Assembly: GCA_034190325.1 (NCBI GenBank)
Contig: JAXHST010000116.1
Span: 1 to 45,670, forward strand
Origin: UBA287 sp034190325
GTDB taxonomy: Archaea; Thermoplasmatota; UBA186; UBA287
Direction: 5' to 3'
Length of the DNA: 45,670 nt
In this document: positions 37,449 to 45,670 of the stretch, one piece after another
How positions within the stretch are numbered: position 1 is the stretch's first letter
Layout of the letters: each line of letters begins with the position of its first letter
Translations under genes and position numbers: made by a program
Notes under the pieces: generated by a model
What the model was told of the DNA's origin: nothing
The model's input: only the letters and a program-made list of their open reading frames with translations
Databases searched by the model: none

Positions 37449-39878
37449 ATGCTTGTAAGAGACGCTGCTATACTCGTAGCTTTTTTTTTGGTAGGCTCTG
37501 TGTTTTTGAGTTTTGCCAGTAGCGACAGTAAGCCTGAGGCTATAGGCCACGTTACAGGTTTTTATGCTACAGAGGGGGGTGTTATGTTCAACTGCACCAA
37601 TGCAAAGGTGCTCATTGAACTCATAGCACCGGATCTTGTGAGGGTAAAACTTGGACCGCAGGGCATCTTTCTTGAAGATTATTCGTGGGCCGTATCCAAG
37701 GGCGATTGGCCAAACTTTGAATGGGAGGTTAAGGAGCTGCAGGATTTCATCAGTATAAACACACCTGAGCTTAGCATATTTGTGCAGAAAAAGCCATTCA
37801 TGATCTCATTTATGGATAAAAGCGGAAACATGATAAACAGGGATATTGCCCCTATGGAGTGGAGTGAAAATGGGATAAAATGCACAAAAAAGATGCCACT
37901 GGATGAACATTATTATGGTTTTGGGGAGAAAACAGGAATGCTCGATAAGAGAAGGAGCAATATGACGATGTGGAATACAGACGCTTATGGTTATGATAAT
38001 AATACAGATCCCTTATACCAATCAATTCCCTTTTTCATAGGACTGAAAGAGGAGGCCTATGGCATATTCTTTGATAACACATACAAAAGCTATTTTGACA
38101 TGGGTGCAACCTCTGAGGATCGCTATTTCTTTGGTTCTGATGGAGGAGAGATGGACTATTATTTCTTCTTTGGCCCAAACATAAAGAAGGTAGTGGAAAG
38201 GTACACCGAGCTAACAGGAAAACCATTCATGCCCCCATTATGGGCTTTGGGGCACCAGATCTCAAGGTATAGCTACTACCCTCAGGAAAGAATAATGGAG
38301 ATAGCAGAGCGATTCAGAGAAGAGGAAATACCAACGGATACGATCTATCTTGATATACACTACCATGAGGATTACAAGCCATTTACATGGGATAGAGAAA
38401 AGTTTCCTGATCCAAAAGCTATGATAGATGAGCTTCATAATATGGGCTTCAGGGTTATAACCATTGTTGACCCTGCTATAAAGGTTGAGCATGGGTATGA
38501 GCCATATGAAGAGGGTACTATCAACAACTATTTCTTAATGCTGGAGAATGGCTCAGTTTACAGGGATTACATGTGGCCAGGTTTATGTGTATGGCCTGAT
38601 TTCACCAGAGAAGAGGTTAGAGCCTGGTGGGGAGAGCTCTATACAGAACTGATAGAGCAGGGTGTTGATGGAATATGGAATGACATGAACGAGCCCTCTG
38701 TATTTAATGAGACAAGAGAACCTAAAAAAACAATGGTTAACAACACAGTTTTCTTTGATCATGGGTTAAACACCACTCACAGGAAGAACCACAACGTTTA
38801 TGCTTTGACCGAGCTTATGGGCACTTACGAAGGATTGAAAAATCTAATGGATGGTAAGAGACAATTTGTTCTTTCAAGGGCAGGTTTTGCTGGTATACAG
38901 CGCTATGCAGCTACGTGGACAGGGGATAATACGGCAAGCTGGGAGCATCTAGCGCTTCAGATACCAATGTTTTTGAACATGGGTCTCTCTGGTCTATCTT
39001 TCACAGGATCGGATATTGGGGGCTTCGTAGGTACTCCCTCTCCTGAGCTTCTTGTGCGATGGTATGAGGCAAGTGCCTTTGTGCCTCTATGCAGGGATCA
39101 TACTGCCATTGAAACTTATGATCAGGAGCCTTGGGTCTATGGAGATTACTATGAATCGATAATAAGGGATTACCTGAACCTGAGATACAGCCTCCTGCCC
39201 TATATGTATGGGCTATGCTATGAATCTTCGGTGAAGGGATATCCAATCCTCAGACCTCTCATTTTTGAGTTTCAGAACGATGAGGAAGTATATACGATAG
39301 AGGACGAGTTCATGCTGGGTCCTAGCATACTTGTTGCTCCTGTGCTAAAGGAAGGAGCTGAGGAGAGACTTATTTACCTGCCTGAAGGAACATGGTGGGA
39401 CTACTGGAGTGATGAGCCTCTGGAAGGACCATGCTGGATAAACTATCGTGCGCCACTGGATAAACTACCCATCTTCGTCAGGGGGGGCTCCATAATACCG
39501 GTGCAAAAGCCAGTTCAGCACACGGGAAGTTTTCAGGACATCACAGTAAATATATACCCTAATCTCTCCGGGGAATCATCATACTTCCTATACGAGGATG
39601 ATGGAGAGAACGTGGATTCTCCTTTTTCTCTAATCAATTTCACCTTAGAGGAAGAGGGGAAAAAGATCTATTTTACGGCAAAAAAGGAGGGAAGCTATGA
39701 TGCAGGGAGAGAGAACATGGAGCTAAAGTTCCATGGGCTGGATGTTGGTAAGCCTGACCTTACTGGCGTGAGGGTAAACGGGAAGCGTACTGAAGGGACA
39801 TGGAGAGAGAACTGCCTCATTATAGATGTGCCCGACGAGAGCACTGTTGAGGTAACATTAACAGTGAGAGGTCTATAA
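37449..39878 (+). CDS. Secreted GH31 alpha-glucosidase
   Basis: An 809-residue GH31 enzyme, close paralogue of the cytoplasmic gene at 6987 but with a signal peptide (about 6-24, ending FASS) and an extra C-terminal part of about 100 residues with the VRGGSIIPVQ strand and DUF5110-like beta domain. Nucleophile Asp412 in GIWNDMNEPSVFNE, acid/base Asp493 in WTGDNTASW. It should cut terminal alpha-glucose from outside glycans. Two stretches share unusually high DNA identity with the paralogue (38172-38291; 38931-38969), suggesting gene conversion. Asn-X-Ser/Thr sites are frequent (NMT, NNT, NTT), fitting archaeal N-glycosylation outside the cell. Confidence 0.93.
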   Translation: MLVRDAAILVAFFLVGSVFLSFASSDSKPEAIGHVTGFYATEGGVMFNCTNAKVLIELIAPDLVRVKLGPQGIFLEDYSWAVSKGDWPNFEWEVKELQDFISINTPELSIFVQKKPFMISFMDKSGNMINRDIAPMEWSENGIKCTKKMPLDEHYYGFGEKTGMLDKRRSNMTMWNTDAYGYDNNTDPLYQSIPFFIGLKEEAYGIFFDNTYKSYFDMGATSEDRYFFGSDGGEMDYYFFFGPNIKKVVERYTELTGKPFMPPLWALGHQISRYSYYPQERIMEIAERFREEEIPTDTIYLDIHYHEDYKPFTWDREKFPDPKAMIDELHNMGFRVITIVDPAIKVEHGYEPYEEGTINNYFLMLENGSVYRDYMWPGLCVWPDFTREEVRAWWGELYTELIEQGVDGIWNDMNEPSVFNETREPKKTMVNNTVFFDHGLNTTHRKNHNVYALTELMGTYEGLKNLMDGKRQFVLSRAGFAGIQRYAATWTGDNTASWEHLALQIPMFLNMGLSGLSFTGSDIGGFVGTPSPELLVRWYEASAFVPLCRDHTAIETYDQEPWVYGDYYESIIRDYLNLRYSLLPYMYGLCYESSVKGYPILRPLIFEFQNDEEVYTIEDEFMLGPSILVAPVLKEGAEERLIYLPEGTWWDYWSDEPLEGPCWINYRAPLDKLPIFVRGGSIIPVQKPVQHTGSFQDITVNIYPNLSGESSYFLYEDDGENVDSPFSLINFTLEEEGKKIYFTAKKEGSYDAGRENMELKFHGLDVGKPDLTGVRVNGKRTEGTWRENCLIIDVPDESTVEVTLTVRGL

Positions 39879-39882
39879 AAAG

Positions 39883-40141
39883 AGTTTTGCGATAGCTTTA
39901 CTCCTCATACTCTCCTGCTGCATCGAAGCACCAGGTGATAGGTAATGAGAACTCTGTTGCCTGCTCCCTGCCACTTTGCCTATTCAAGAACTATCTCATG
40001 GATAAAGAGTTCAGCACACTTGTTAAAACATCATGCATCAGAGATGGAGATCAAGGCTACAAGATGCATACTTGCAGGATACCAGAGCTGAGGGTTATGG
40101 TGCTCTGGTGCTTCCTGGCGGCAGGGCTCCAGAGAACCTGA
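39883..40141 (+). pseudogene. Decayed lipoprotein-like gene
   Basis: The 291 bp between the GH31 and GH97 genes hold no intact gene. One frame from about 39883 reads KKSFAIALLLILSCCIEAPG, a typical lipoprotein signal with lipobox Cys, but has no start codon and stops at 39942-39944. A second frame (GTG 39935 to TGA at 40139-40141) continues with a Cys-rich sequence of about 68 codons (CSLPLCLFKNYLMDKEF, SCIRDGD). Together they look like one small secreted Cys-rich protein broken by a frameshift. No family recognised. Confidence 0.35.
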
Positions 40142-40169
40142 GGCAAGAATAAGAACATAGTCCAAAGTC

Positions 40170-42077
40170 TCAATCCTTTCTTTGCAAATGCGCTGCAAAG
40201 CCACCACCACTCACCAGACCTATTAAGATGATGCTGTCTTTTTTGACGGTGATTGCACTGTGTTCAACAGGATCCCCTGAAGCCTGTGCCGGGTCAGTGT
40301 AAAGATCACAGAGATATTTGCCCTCGTCTAAAAAGTCTAGCGCTACATCGAGCGCTCTCGGCTTTTCATCAGTCATACCCCCCACAAACCAATTCTTTCC
40401 ACTCCTTCTGGCTATGACAACATAATCGCCCACCTTTCCATCAACCAGGTGCGTTTCATCCCATGTGGTTGGAACTATCTCTAAAAAGGATAGAGCTTTT
40501 CTGTTTTTTTCATAAGCAGCAGGATAATCCACAAGCATCTGCAGGGAGCTCTCATACACAATATACATAGCAAGCTGACGCGCAACAGTGCCCTCTACAT
40601 GGGACTTATCGCCGAACCACTCTTTAGCAACAGCTCCGGGAGTAAAGTCCATAGGGCCCACAAGCATTCTTGTGAATGGTATTGTCACCTCATGCTCTAA
40701 ATTGCATTTGTCACTCCACTTTGAATACTCTAGGCCAAGCACAGCCTCTATGGTTAACACATTCGGGTAAACCTTTCTTAATCCCGCAGGTTTATAGGTT
40801 CCATGGAAATCAACTATCATTTTATAGTTAGCTGCCTTCTCTGCAATCTCATACAAGAAATCAACCCACTCCGGATCTTCTCTACCCCAGTCATCAACCT
40901 TTATACCTGCAACGCCCCATTCGGCATAGATCTTTAAAGCTTCATCGAGTTGCCTGGACAGGGTTGCACCGTGCACCCACAGCAAGATCCTCACGTTTTT
41001 CTTACTTCCATATCCTATGAGCTCACTCAGGTTTATATCCTTTGTAACATCCTGGTTTAAAGGATCACTCCATGCAACATCCTCAGGGCAATACCAGCCA
41101 GCATCGACCATAAGATAAGGTATCCTATGTTCAGAGGCAAAATCTACATAATTTTTGAATACTTCTATTTTTATTGCCTGTCCTGTCCACCATGGCCAAA
41201 CTGCTTTCCCGGGCACTATCCATGAAGTATCTTTTATTTTGCATCTATCATTCAGATTTAAAACGATATCTGACTCTACGAGATCTGCAAGTTTCTCTCC
41301 GATCATTATCACCCTCCATGGTGTGGTAAACGGGGACCTACCCACGAGGGTATCGCTCGATTTAGCTATGCTCGTAACTAGATCTGCGCTTTCTTTTCTT
41401 ATAAGATGAGCTCCTCCATAATCCTTCAACGAAGCCTCTGTGATGGCTGCATAAAAATCTTTTCCCTCCAAAAGCAGGGGCATTCCTATAAATGCATCCT
41501 TATCTATGCTCGATAGACTGGTCTTATTGTAATGATCCTCATAGGAATAGGCAACATACCCTGTTGGCGTTATGGTGGTGTTCAGCTTTAGAGCGTAAGC
41601 TCTATAATCGCAGGGAAAATTAAAATGAGTATATTCTTCTGTTATCTCTACGTTTTCTAAACCTGCGGGAAAATAGTACCTGAAGGCAGCTCCATCATTA
41701 TACGCCCTGAATACCAGGTTATAAAGGATATCCGAGGCCTTTACAGTTATTATGCCCTCATTACAATAGTTCCTTGCTTTGTTTGACTTACCTATCGGCA
41801 CATCATATACTTCATCTATAACTCTTGTTTCAGTTCCTGTAATCTCACAATTTTTGCCGATATCTACTCCATTCAACAGGATATCTAAAGAGGATCTTTT
41901 TATTATCTTCCGGTTTTTAAAATATACTTCATAATTGAGGTTGTTTTCTTCATCTAAAAAAGAGATGAGGGTAATATTATCATCAGGAGAGCTCAAAGAT
42001 AGAAGCTCATCCCCGGGTATTGATGGCCTGTATTTATATTGATGTGGTGGCATAAAGGAAAGCGGCACCATCACCAC
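40170..42077 (-). CDS. GH97 family glycosidase, retaining type (candidate alpha-galactosidase)
   Basis: A 635-residue GH97 enzyme: N-terminal beta-sandwich (about 25-280, FRAYNDGAAFRYYFP), (beta/alpha)8 barrel (TTPWRVIMIGEKLADLV to MDFTPGA), C-terminal beta domain. The IKVDDWGRED motif supplies Asp395 and the following VDFHGTYKPAGLRKVYPN and GLEYSKW supply Glu450. The 55-residue spacing equals that of the nucleophile (Asp415) and acid/base (Glu470) of the retaining alpha-galactosidase BtGal97b; the inverting SusB branch has NAHE-type residues instead. No signal peptide is seen, so it may be cytoplasmic or have lost one. The start is GTG 42077 or ATG 42071. A/T-rich DNA at 42085-42145 holds its promoter. 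Confidence 0.88.
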   Translation of the reverse strand: MVMVPLSFMPPHQYKYRPSIPGDELLSLSSPDDNITLISFLDEENNLNYEVYFKNRKIIKRSSLDILLNGVDIGKNCEITGTETRVIDEVYDVPIGKSNKARNYCNEGIITVKASDILYNLVFRAYNDGAAFRYYFPAGLENVEITEEYTHFNFPCDYRAYALKLNTTITPTGYVAYSYEDHYNKTSLSSIDKDAFIGMPLLLEGKDFYAAITEASLKDYGGAHLIRKESADLVTSIAKSSDTLVGRSPFTTPWRVIMIGEKLADLVESDIVLNLNDRCKIKDTSWIVPGKAVWPWWTGQAIKIEVFKNYVDFASEHRIPYLMVDAGWYCPEDVAWSDPLNQDVTKDINLSELIGYGSKKNVRILLWVHGATLSRQLDEALKIYAEWGVAGIKVDDWGREDPEWVDFLYEIAEKAANYKMIVDFHGTYKPAGLRKVYPNVLTIEAVLGLEYSKWSDKCNLEHEVTIPFTRMLVGPMDFTPGAVAKEWFGDKSHVEGTVARQLAMYIVYESSLQMLVDYPAAYEKNRKALSFLEIVPTTWDETHLVDGKVGDYVVIARRSGKNWFVGGMTDEKPRALDVALDFLDEGKYLCDLYTDPAQASGDPVEHSAITVKKDSIILIGLVSGGGFAAHLQRKD

Positions 42078-42184
42078 CTTAGCATAAATTTATCCTTCTG
42101 CAAACAAAAAGGATTCATAAACACAATAATATAAATATTATATATGGATTGCTATTTATCTAAAACACTACCCTGAGCTTTGGA

Positions 42185-42284
42185 NNNNNNNNNNNNNNNN
42201 NNNNNNNNNNNNNNNNNNNNNNNNNNNNNNNNNNNNNNNNNNNNNNNNNNNNNNNNNNNNNNNNNNNNNNNNNNNNNNNNNNNN
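42185..42284. other. Assembly gap (100 N)
   Basis: Exactly 100 unknown bases, the conventional placeholder for a gap of unknown size. Genes on the two sides (GH97 and the PEP carboxykinase-like gene) may not be true neighbours at this distance. Confidence 0.98.
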
Positions 42285-42300
42285 GAGATAAGGACAAAGA

Positions 42301-42307
42301 TTTTATA
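42301..42307 (+). promoter_or_regulatory. TATA box for the PEPCK-like/M18 operon
   Basis: TTTTATA is centred about 24 bp before ATG 42328. Confidence 0.5.
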
Positions 42308-42327
42308 GACACGCATCCATTCTACCT

Positions 42328-44082
42328 ATGGAATTCGGGGGGCTCGCACTTAAAAACGCAACAGTTGATCCAGATGATAGCTTTTATATAAGCTTTCTGA
42401 AGGATTTCTATGTAAGAACCGCTGATGGGCAGTATCTTTTTGCAACCGCGCAGAGCGGCAGGAGGCCCGATAGGGTCTTTTATATGGTGCCTGAGAATTA
42501 CCTGCTCGGCAAAAAACAGAACCGCTTTGATCCTGAGATAGGAAAAAAGATATACAGCATAGCCTTTGATTACCTGGAGAGCGACATAAAAACAATAGCC
42601 CTCAGGGGGACACAGGGAGAGGGTAAGTTCGAAACGGGTTTGAGTTATGTACTCAGCGCAGAGATACCACACAGCGCTTATCTCACATGGATGGGAAAAG
42701 AGATGGTCTTTCCTCACAGAGATGGCCTGGAGCCCAGGGTCTTTAACTACTGCATACCTGAAGGGCTTCCGGAAGATGCTAAGGATAGAATAAAAGAGTT
42801 CTATCCACAGTATGATGAGCCCATGGTGCTGTTTGATCTGACAGAGATGGAGAGAGATATAAGAAAGGTTCTGGTAATAGGCTCGGATTACTTTGGTGAG
42901 GCTTTCAAGAAACCAAATCTGACAATGGTCTGGAACAGGGCTGAGGCTTTAAATTATATGTCATACCATGCTGGCTGCACAGATAAGAGAATATTGAAAG
43001 GGCTCAGCGGCACAGGAAAGACAACGCTGAGCGTTGGTGAGGACATAGAGCAGGATGATGCTGTTGTTGGTATGCCTGTGGGTAAAGAGAAGGTAGAGCT
43101 CTATGGATTAGAGGCTGCAAGCTTTGCTAAGAGTGAAGGTCTCACAGAGGAGAGCCCTGAATGGAAGGGGCTTATGAAGAGTAGAGAAAGAGCAATAGTT
43201 CTAGCAATGAACATAGATTGCGAGAATGTTGATTTTGTGTTCAAAGAGGCTAAGGGGCACAGGGTTAAGGTCCCTGTTACCAGAGAAGGAAAAAAACCAG
43301 GACACCTTTTATGCACCAGCTATGAGAAGAGTGGAACGAAAAATGGAAGGTTTGTCTTCCAATTCTCAGAGCTGAATAAAGATTGGGGAAAGAGAAAAAA
43401 AGAGCTAAAAGCTGAGGGGCTGACATTCAGAAGGTTTGATATAATGGAGCCCTTGATCATATCCCCTACACCCGAGATGGCTGTTGCACTGGATAGCGCA
43501 TGTGAGAGCGTTATAACCAGCGCGGTTGCAGGCAAAAAAGAAGGAACAAGAACACGCAGTTATGCAGCAACCGACTTCATGGCCAGAGAAGAGAGCCAGC
43601 AGGCTCTGTTAAAACTAAGGGTCTACAGAGACCTTGGTGTTGGCCCTGAGGGCAAGCTTGTCTTTTTTGTTGTAAACACAGGTTATGTCGGAGCACGAGA
43701 TGCAGATGGGAAGGAGACGGGTAGAGGAGAGAAGATAAGGATAGAGGATTCAAAGAAGCTGATATACCTTGCAGAGAACAGATTGATAAAAAGATGGCTG
43801 GTTAATCCGTTCTTTGGGTATATGATACCAGATCCAAAGGAGCTTGAAGAAGAGCATGGAATGAAGGATTTTGGAAAACGTTTTAACCCTCTTCGCTATT
43901 ATTCCATAGAGGAGCTGATGAAAATAGCCGAAAGAGATAGAAAAGAAAGAACCGATTATCTAAAAGGGCTTTTCAGTGGAGAAAGCAAAGAAGAAGAGCT
44001 TAAAGATGTGATAAATGTTTGGGCATCAAAAAAAGCAAACAAAGAAGAGGCAAAGAGATTCTACGAGGGATACTATGAATGA
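42328..44082 (+). CDS. Divergent ATP-type phosphoenolpyruvate carboxykinase-like protein
   Basis: A 584-residue protein whose P-loop GLSGTGKTTLS (225-235) is the exact kinase-1a motif of ATP-dependent PEP carboxykinase. It is preceded by VIGSDYFGEAFKK, matching the GTxYxGExKK segment of PckA. Beyond this the match is weak: the RSPKDKF-type segment is replaced by RGTQGEGKFETGLSYV, the usual GDDEHGW metal site is replaced by EDIEQDDAVVG, and the C-terminal half (about 300-584) is unlike PckA. It may be a PckA relative with another substrate or a kinase of the same fold. It is longer than PckA (about 530). It is translationally coupled to an M18 peptidase (8-bp overlap). Confidence 0.6.
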   Translation: MEFGGLALKNATVDPDDSFYISFLKDFYVRTADGQYLFATAQSGRRPDRVFYMVPENYLLGKKQNRFDPEIGKKIYSIAFDYLESDIKTIALRGTQGEGKFETGLSYVLSAEIPHSAYLTWMGKEMVFPHRDGLEPRVFNYCIPEGLPEDAKDRIKEFYPQYDEPMVLFDLTEMERDIRKVLVIGSDYFGEAFKKPNLTMVWNRAEALNYMSYHAGCTDKRILKGLSGTGKTTLSVGEDIEQDDAVVGMPVGKEKVELYGLEAASFAKSEGLTEESPEWKGLMKSRERAIVLAMNIDCENVDFVFKEAKGHRVKVPVTREGKKPGHLLCTSYEKSGTKNGRFVFQFSELNKDWGKRKKELKAEGLTFRRFDIMEPLIISPTPEMAVALDSACESVITSAVAGKKEGTRTRSYAATDFMAREESQQALLKLRVYRDLGVGPEGKLVFFVVNTGYVGARDADGKETGRGEKIRIEDSKKLIYLAENRLIKRWLVNPFFGYMIPDPKELEEEHGMKDFGKRFNPLRYYSIEELMKIAERDRKERTDYLKGLFSGESKEEELKDVINVWASKKANKEEAKRFYEGYYE

Positions 44083-45373
44083 AAAGCGAGAGGAAATAGA
44101 AGAGTTCTGCAAAGGTTATATGGACTTTGTGCAGAGGTGCAAAACGGAGAGAGAGTGCGTGAAGGAGATGAAGAGAATAGCTGAGAGCAGGAGCTTTGTT
44201 GATGTCCGAAGCAAAAGCTCTCTGAAGCCAGGGGATAAGGTATACGCCATAAACAGACAGAAGGCTATGATCCTGGCGGTTATAGGCAAAGAGGATAAAG
44301 CACGCATAATAGCATCACACATAGATTCACCGAGGCTTGATCTCAAGCAAAAGCCTGTCTATGAGGATGGAGAATGCAACCTTGGCATGCTGGAAACACA
44401 CTACTATGGGGGCATACGCAAGTATCAGTGGTTGAACATACCCTTAGCTATGCATGGTGTTGTTGCTAAAAAGGATGGTAGCACAGTAGAGCTCTGTGTG
44501 GGAGAAGAGGACGGGAGCTTTGTCGTTGCCGATCTACCACCGCATCTCGCAAAGAAGCAGGAGGGTCTAAAGCTGAGCGAAGCAGTTAAGGGGGATGATC
44601 TAAACCTCATAGCGAGCAACACCTCTGAAGGAGAAAAAGAGGGCTTTAAAAATGTTATCCTGAAAGCGCTGGAGAGATACAATATAAAAGAGGAGGAGCT
44701 GATAAGTGCTGATCTGGAGGTTGTTCCTGCACTGAAGCCAGCATCTCTTGGATTTGATAAAAGCATGATTGGCGCATACGGGCAGGATGATAGAGCATGC
44801 GCATATACCTCCTTTAAAGCTATTCTTGATATAGACAGCACCGATGAGACAGTCATAGCTATATTCGCTGACAAAGAGGAGATAGGGAGCGATGGAAGCA
44901 CAGGTATGAACTCCGTTTTCCTTGAAAACTTCGTGAAGGATCTGGTGGGTAATGAAAAAGCATATAGATTCCTTGAGCGCTCAAAAGCCATATCTGCTGA
45001 TGTCACAACAGCTCTGCATCCCGATCACAAAGAAGTGCAGGATGTTAAGAATGCCGCAAAGCTTGGTTGTGGTATAGCCGTTGAAAAGTTCACGGGGTAT
45101 GGCGGAAAGTATGGTGCGAGTGAGGCAACAGCAGAGTTTGTCGCTGAGATCATAAAGGTATTTGATAAGCATGATGTCTGCTGGCAGAGCGATGAGCTTA
45201 GCAAGGTAGATGAAGGGGGCGGCGGAACCGTAGCAAAGTTTTTGGCAAAGTATAACATGGATGTGATAGACACTGGACCTGCACTTCTGGGTATGCATAG
45301 CCCATTCGAGATCTCGAGCAAGGCTGACATATATGAGAGCTACAGAGCCTATCTTGCATTCTTCAGAGGATAG
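44075..45373 (+). CDS. M18 family aminopeptidase
   Basis: A 432-residue cytosolic metallo-aminopeptidase with a tetrahedral-assembly family fold, trimming acidic or neutral N-terminal residues from peptides. Metal and catalytic residues are visible: His82 and Asp84 in SHIDSPRLDL, the bridging Asp in GQDDRACAYTS, Glu-Glu in ADKEEIGSDGSTG, Asp in SADVTTALHPD and the final His in GMHSPFE. ATG 44075 (MNEKREE) follows GAGGGA and overlaps the upstream stop by 8 bp; an in-frame start 20 codons earlier lies inside the PEPCK-like gene and is less likely. Confidence 0.93.
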   Translation: MNEKREEIEEFCKGYMDFVQRCKTERECVKEMKRIAESRSFVDVRSKSSLKPGDKVYAINRQKAMILAVIGKEDKARIIASHIDSPRLDLKQKPVYEDGECNLGMLETHYYGGIRKYQWLNIPLAMHGVVAKKDGSTVELCVGEEDGSFVVADLPPHLAKKQEGLKLSEAVKGDDLNLIASNTSEGEKEGFKNVILKALERYNIKEEELISADLEVVPALKPASLGFDKSMIGAYGQDDRACAYTSFKAILDIDSTDETVIAIFADKEEIGSDGSTGMNSVFLENFVKDLVGNEKAYRFLERSKAISADVTTALHPDHKEVQDVKNAAKLGCGIAVEKFTGYGGKYGASEATAEFVAEIIKVFDKHDVCWQSDELSKVDEGGGGTVAKFLAKYNMDVIDTGPALLGMHSPFEISSKADIYESYRAYLAFFRG

Positions 45374-45670
45374 GCTCTTGAGATAGATTTTAGGGGGATA
45401 GTTCAGTATCGTCCAGAGATCTCTATACTGATGCAGATCCACCAAAACATAGTTCTATCCTCAAGCATCGGCGCTACTGATCGTTATGGAGCTTTAACGC
45501 TCCTCTACTCCATACCCTTCAAAGAGTCCTTTGTTTAGAGAAAAACGTTAGTTCTGTGTGTTCCAATGGGCACAATAGTAGTGTCCATCCATCTTACATA
45601 TCTCTTCTATCATATCCGGAGTAACACTTTCTAGCCCCATGTAGCTCCCCTGTGCTCTTTATGTCCTGTG
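45374..45670. other. Terminal intergenic stretch without a supported gene
   Basis: The last 297 bp hold no gene I can support. TATGGAG (45485-45491) and CTCCATA (45508-45514) form an inverted repeat with a nested GGAGC/GCTCC stem. On the minus strand a 30-codon frame (45548-45640) ends in a His/Tyr/Cys-rich stretch and may be the tail of a decayed gene beyond the window. Confidence 0.4.

Noticed and set aside
42185..42284. Run of N considered as a low-complexity element
   Set aside because: It is a fixed-length assembly placeholder, not sequence.
1..45670. CRISPR array, tRNA, rRNA or intact insertion sequence
   Set aside because: No regularly spaced repeats, no cloverleaf-like stretches in the intergenic gaps, and no complete transposase were seen by eye. 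A covariance-model scan would be needed to be certain about small RNAs.

Overview
The window reads as a chromosomal segment of an archaeon, probably a euryarchaeal lineage known from an assembly; a run of 100 N at 42185-42284 is a scaffold gap. The evidence for Archaea is the promoter layout: most transcription units have a TATA element centred about 24-28 bp before the start codon, with no room for a leader (leaderless mRNA). Shine-Dalgarno motifs appear mainly at internal operon genes. The protein families agree: DUF1893, a COG3199 NAD-kinase-like protein, a stand-alone Lrp ligand-binding domain, a membrane pyrophosphatase and many AGA/AGG and ATA codons. I cannot place the species. No rRNA, tRNA, CRISPR array or intact insertion sequence was seen.

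Layout. (1) 1-5181: Leloir galactose cluster: 3' end of a galE-like epimerase, galK, a broken galT copy, an HTH fragment, a secreted GH31 enzyme of the MYORG/alpha-galactosidase-like type, then intact galT. (2) 5188-6409: VIT1-type metal transporter with a rubrerythrin-like N-terminus, plus DUF1893. (3) 6709-9119: a 92-residue unknown protein coupled to a cytoplasmic GH31 alpha-glucosidase. (4) 9138-12899: PfkB sugar kinase, GT20 trehalose-6-phosphate synthase and a FIST sensor protein. (5) 12988-15916: three-gene glycine betaine/proline ABC importer. (6) 16100-21675: DUF72, a 55-residue Cys-rich protein, K+-dependent membrane pyrophosphatase, COG2509 flavoprotein, truncated metallo-beta-lactamase, dCMP deaminase and Lrp-like RAM protein. 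(7) 21800-25657: purB, zinc-ribbon/CBS protein and radical SAM protein, then a convergent aminotransferase. (8) 25909-29528: COG3199 kinase, class-C beta-lactamase-like hydrolase, purD. (9) 29872-33347: molybdenum hydroxylase (FAD subunit plus fused FeS/Mo subunit). (10) 33430-37291: antiporter remnant, subtilisin, ABC-2 exporter and winged-helix regulator. (11) 37449-42077: secreted GH31 alpha-glucosidase, a decayed lipoprotein-like stretch and a GH97 enzyme. (12) 42328-45373: divergent PEP carboxykinase-like protein coupled to an M18 aminopeptidase.

How it fits together. The main theme is alpha-linked sugar use. There are four glycoside hydrolases (three GH31, one GH97), two with signal peptides. 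Two carry features of alpha-galactosidases and two of alpha-glucosidases. Galactose released would enter GalK-GalT-GalE; glucose could supply the GT20 synthase that makes a compatible solute. The betaine importer and a pyrophosphatase predicted to pump Na+ point to osmotic or ionic stress. The secreted protease, exporter and M18 peptidase suggest peptide scavenging. These links are inferred from co-location and family knowledge, not from any direct sign in the sequence.
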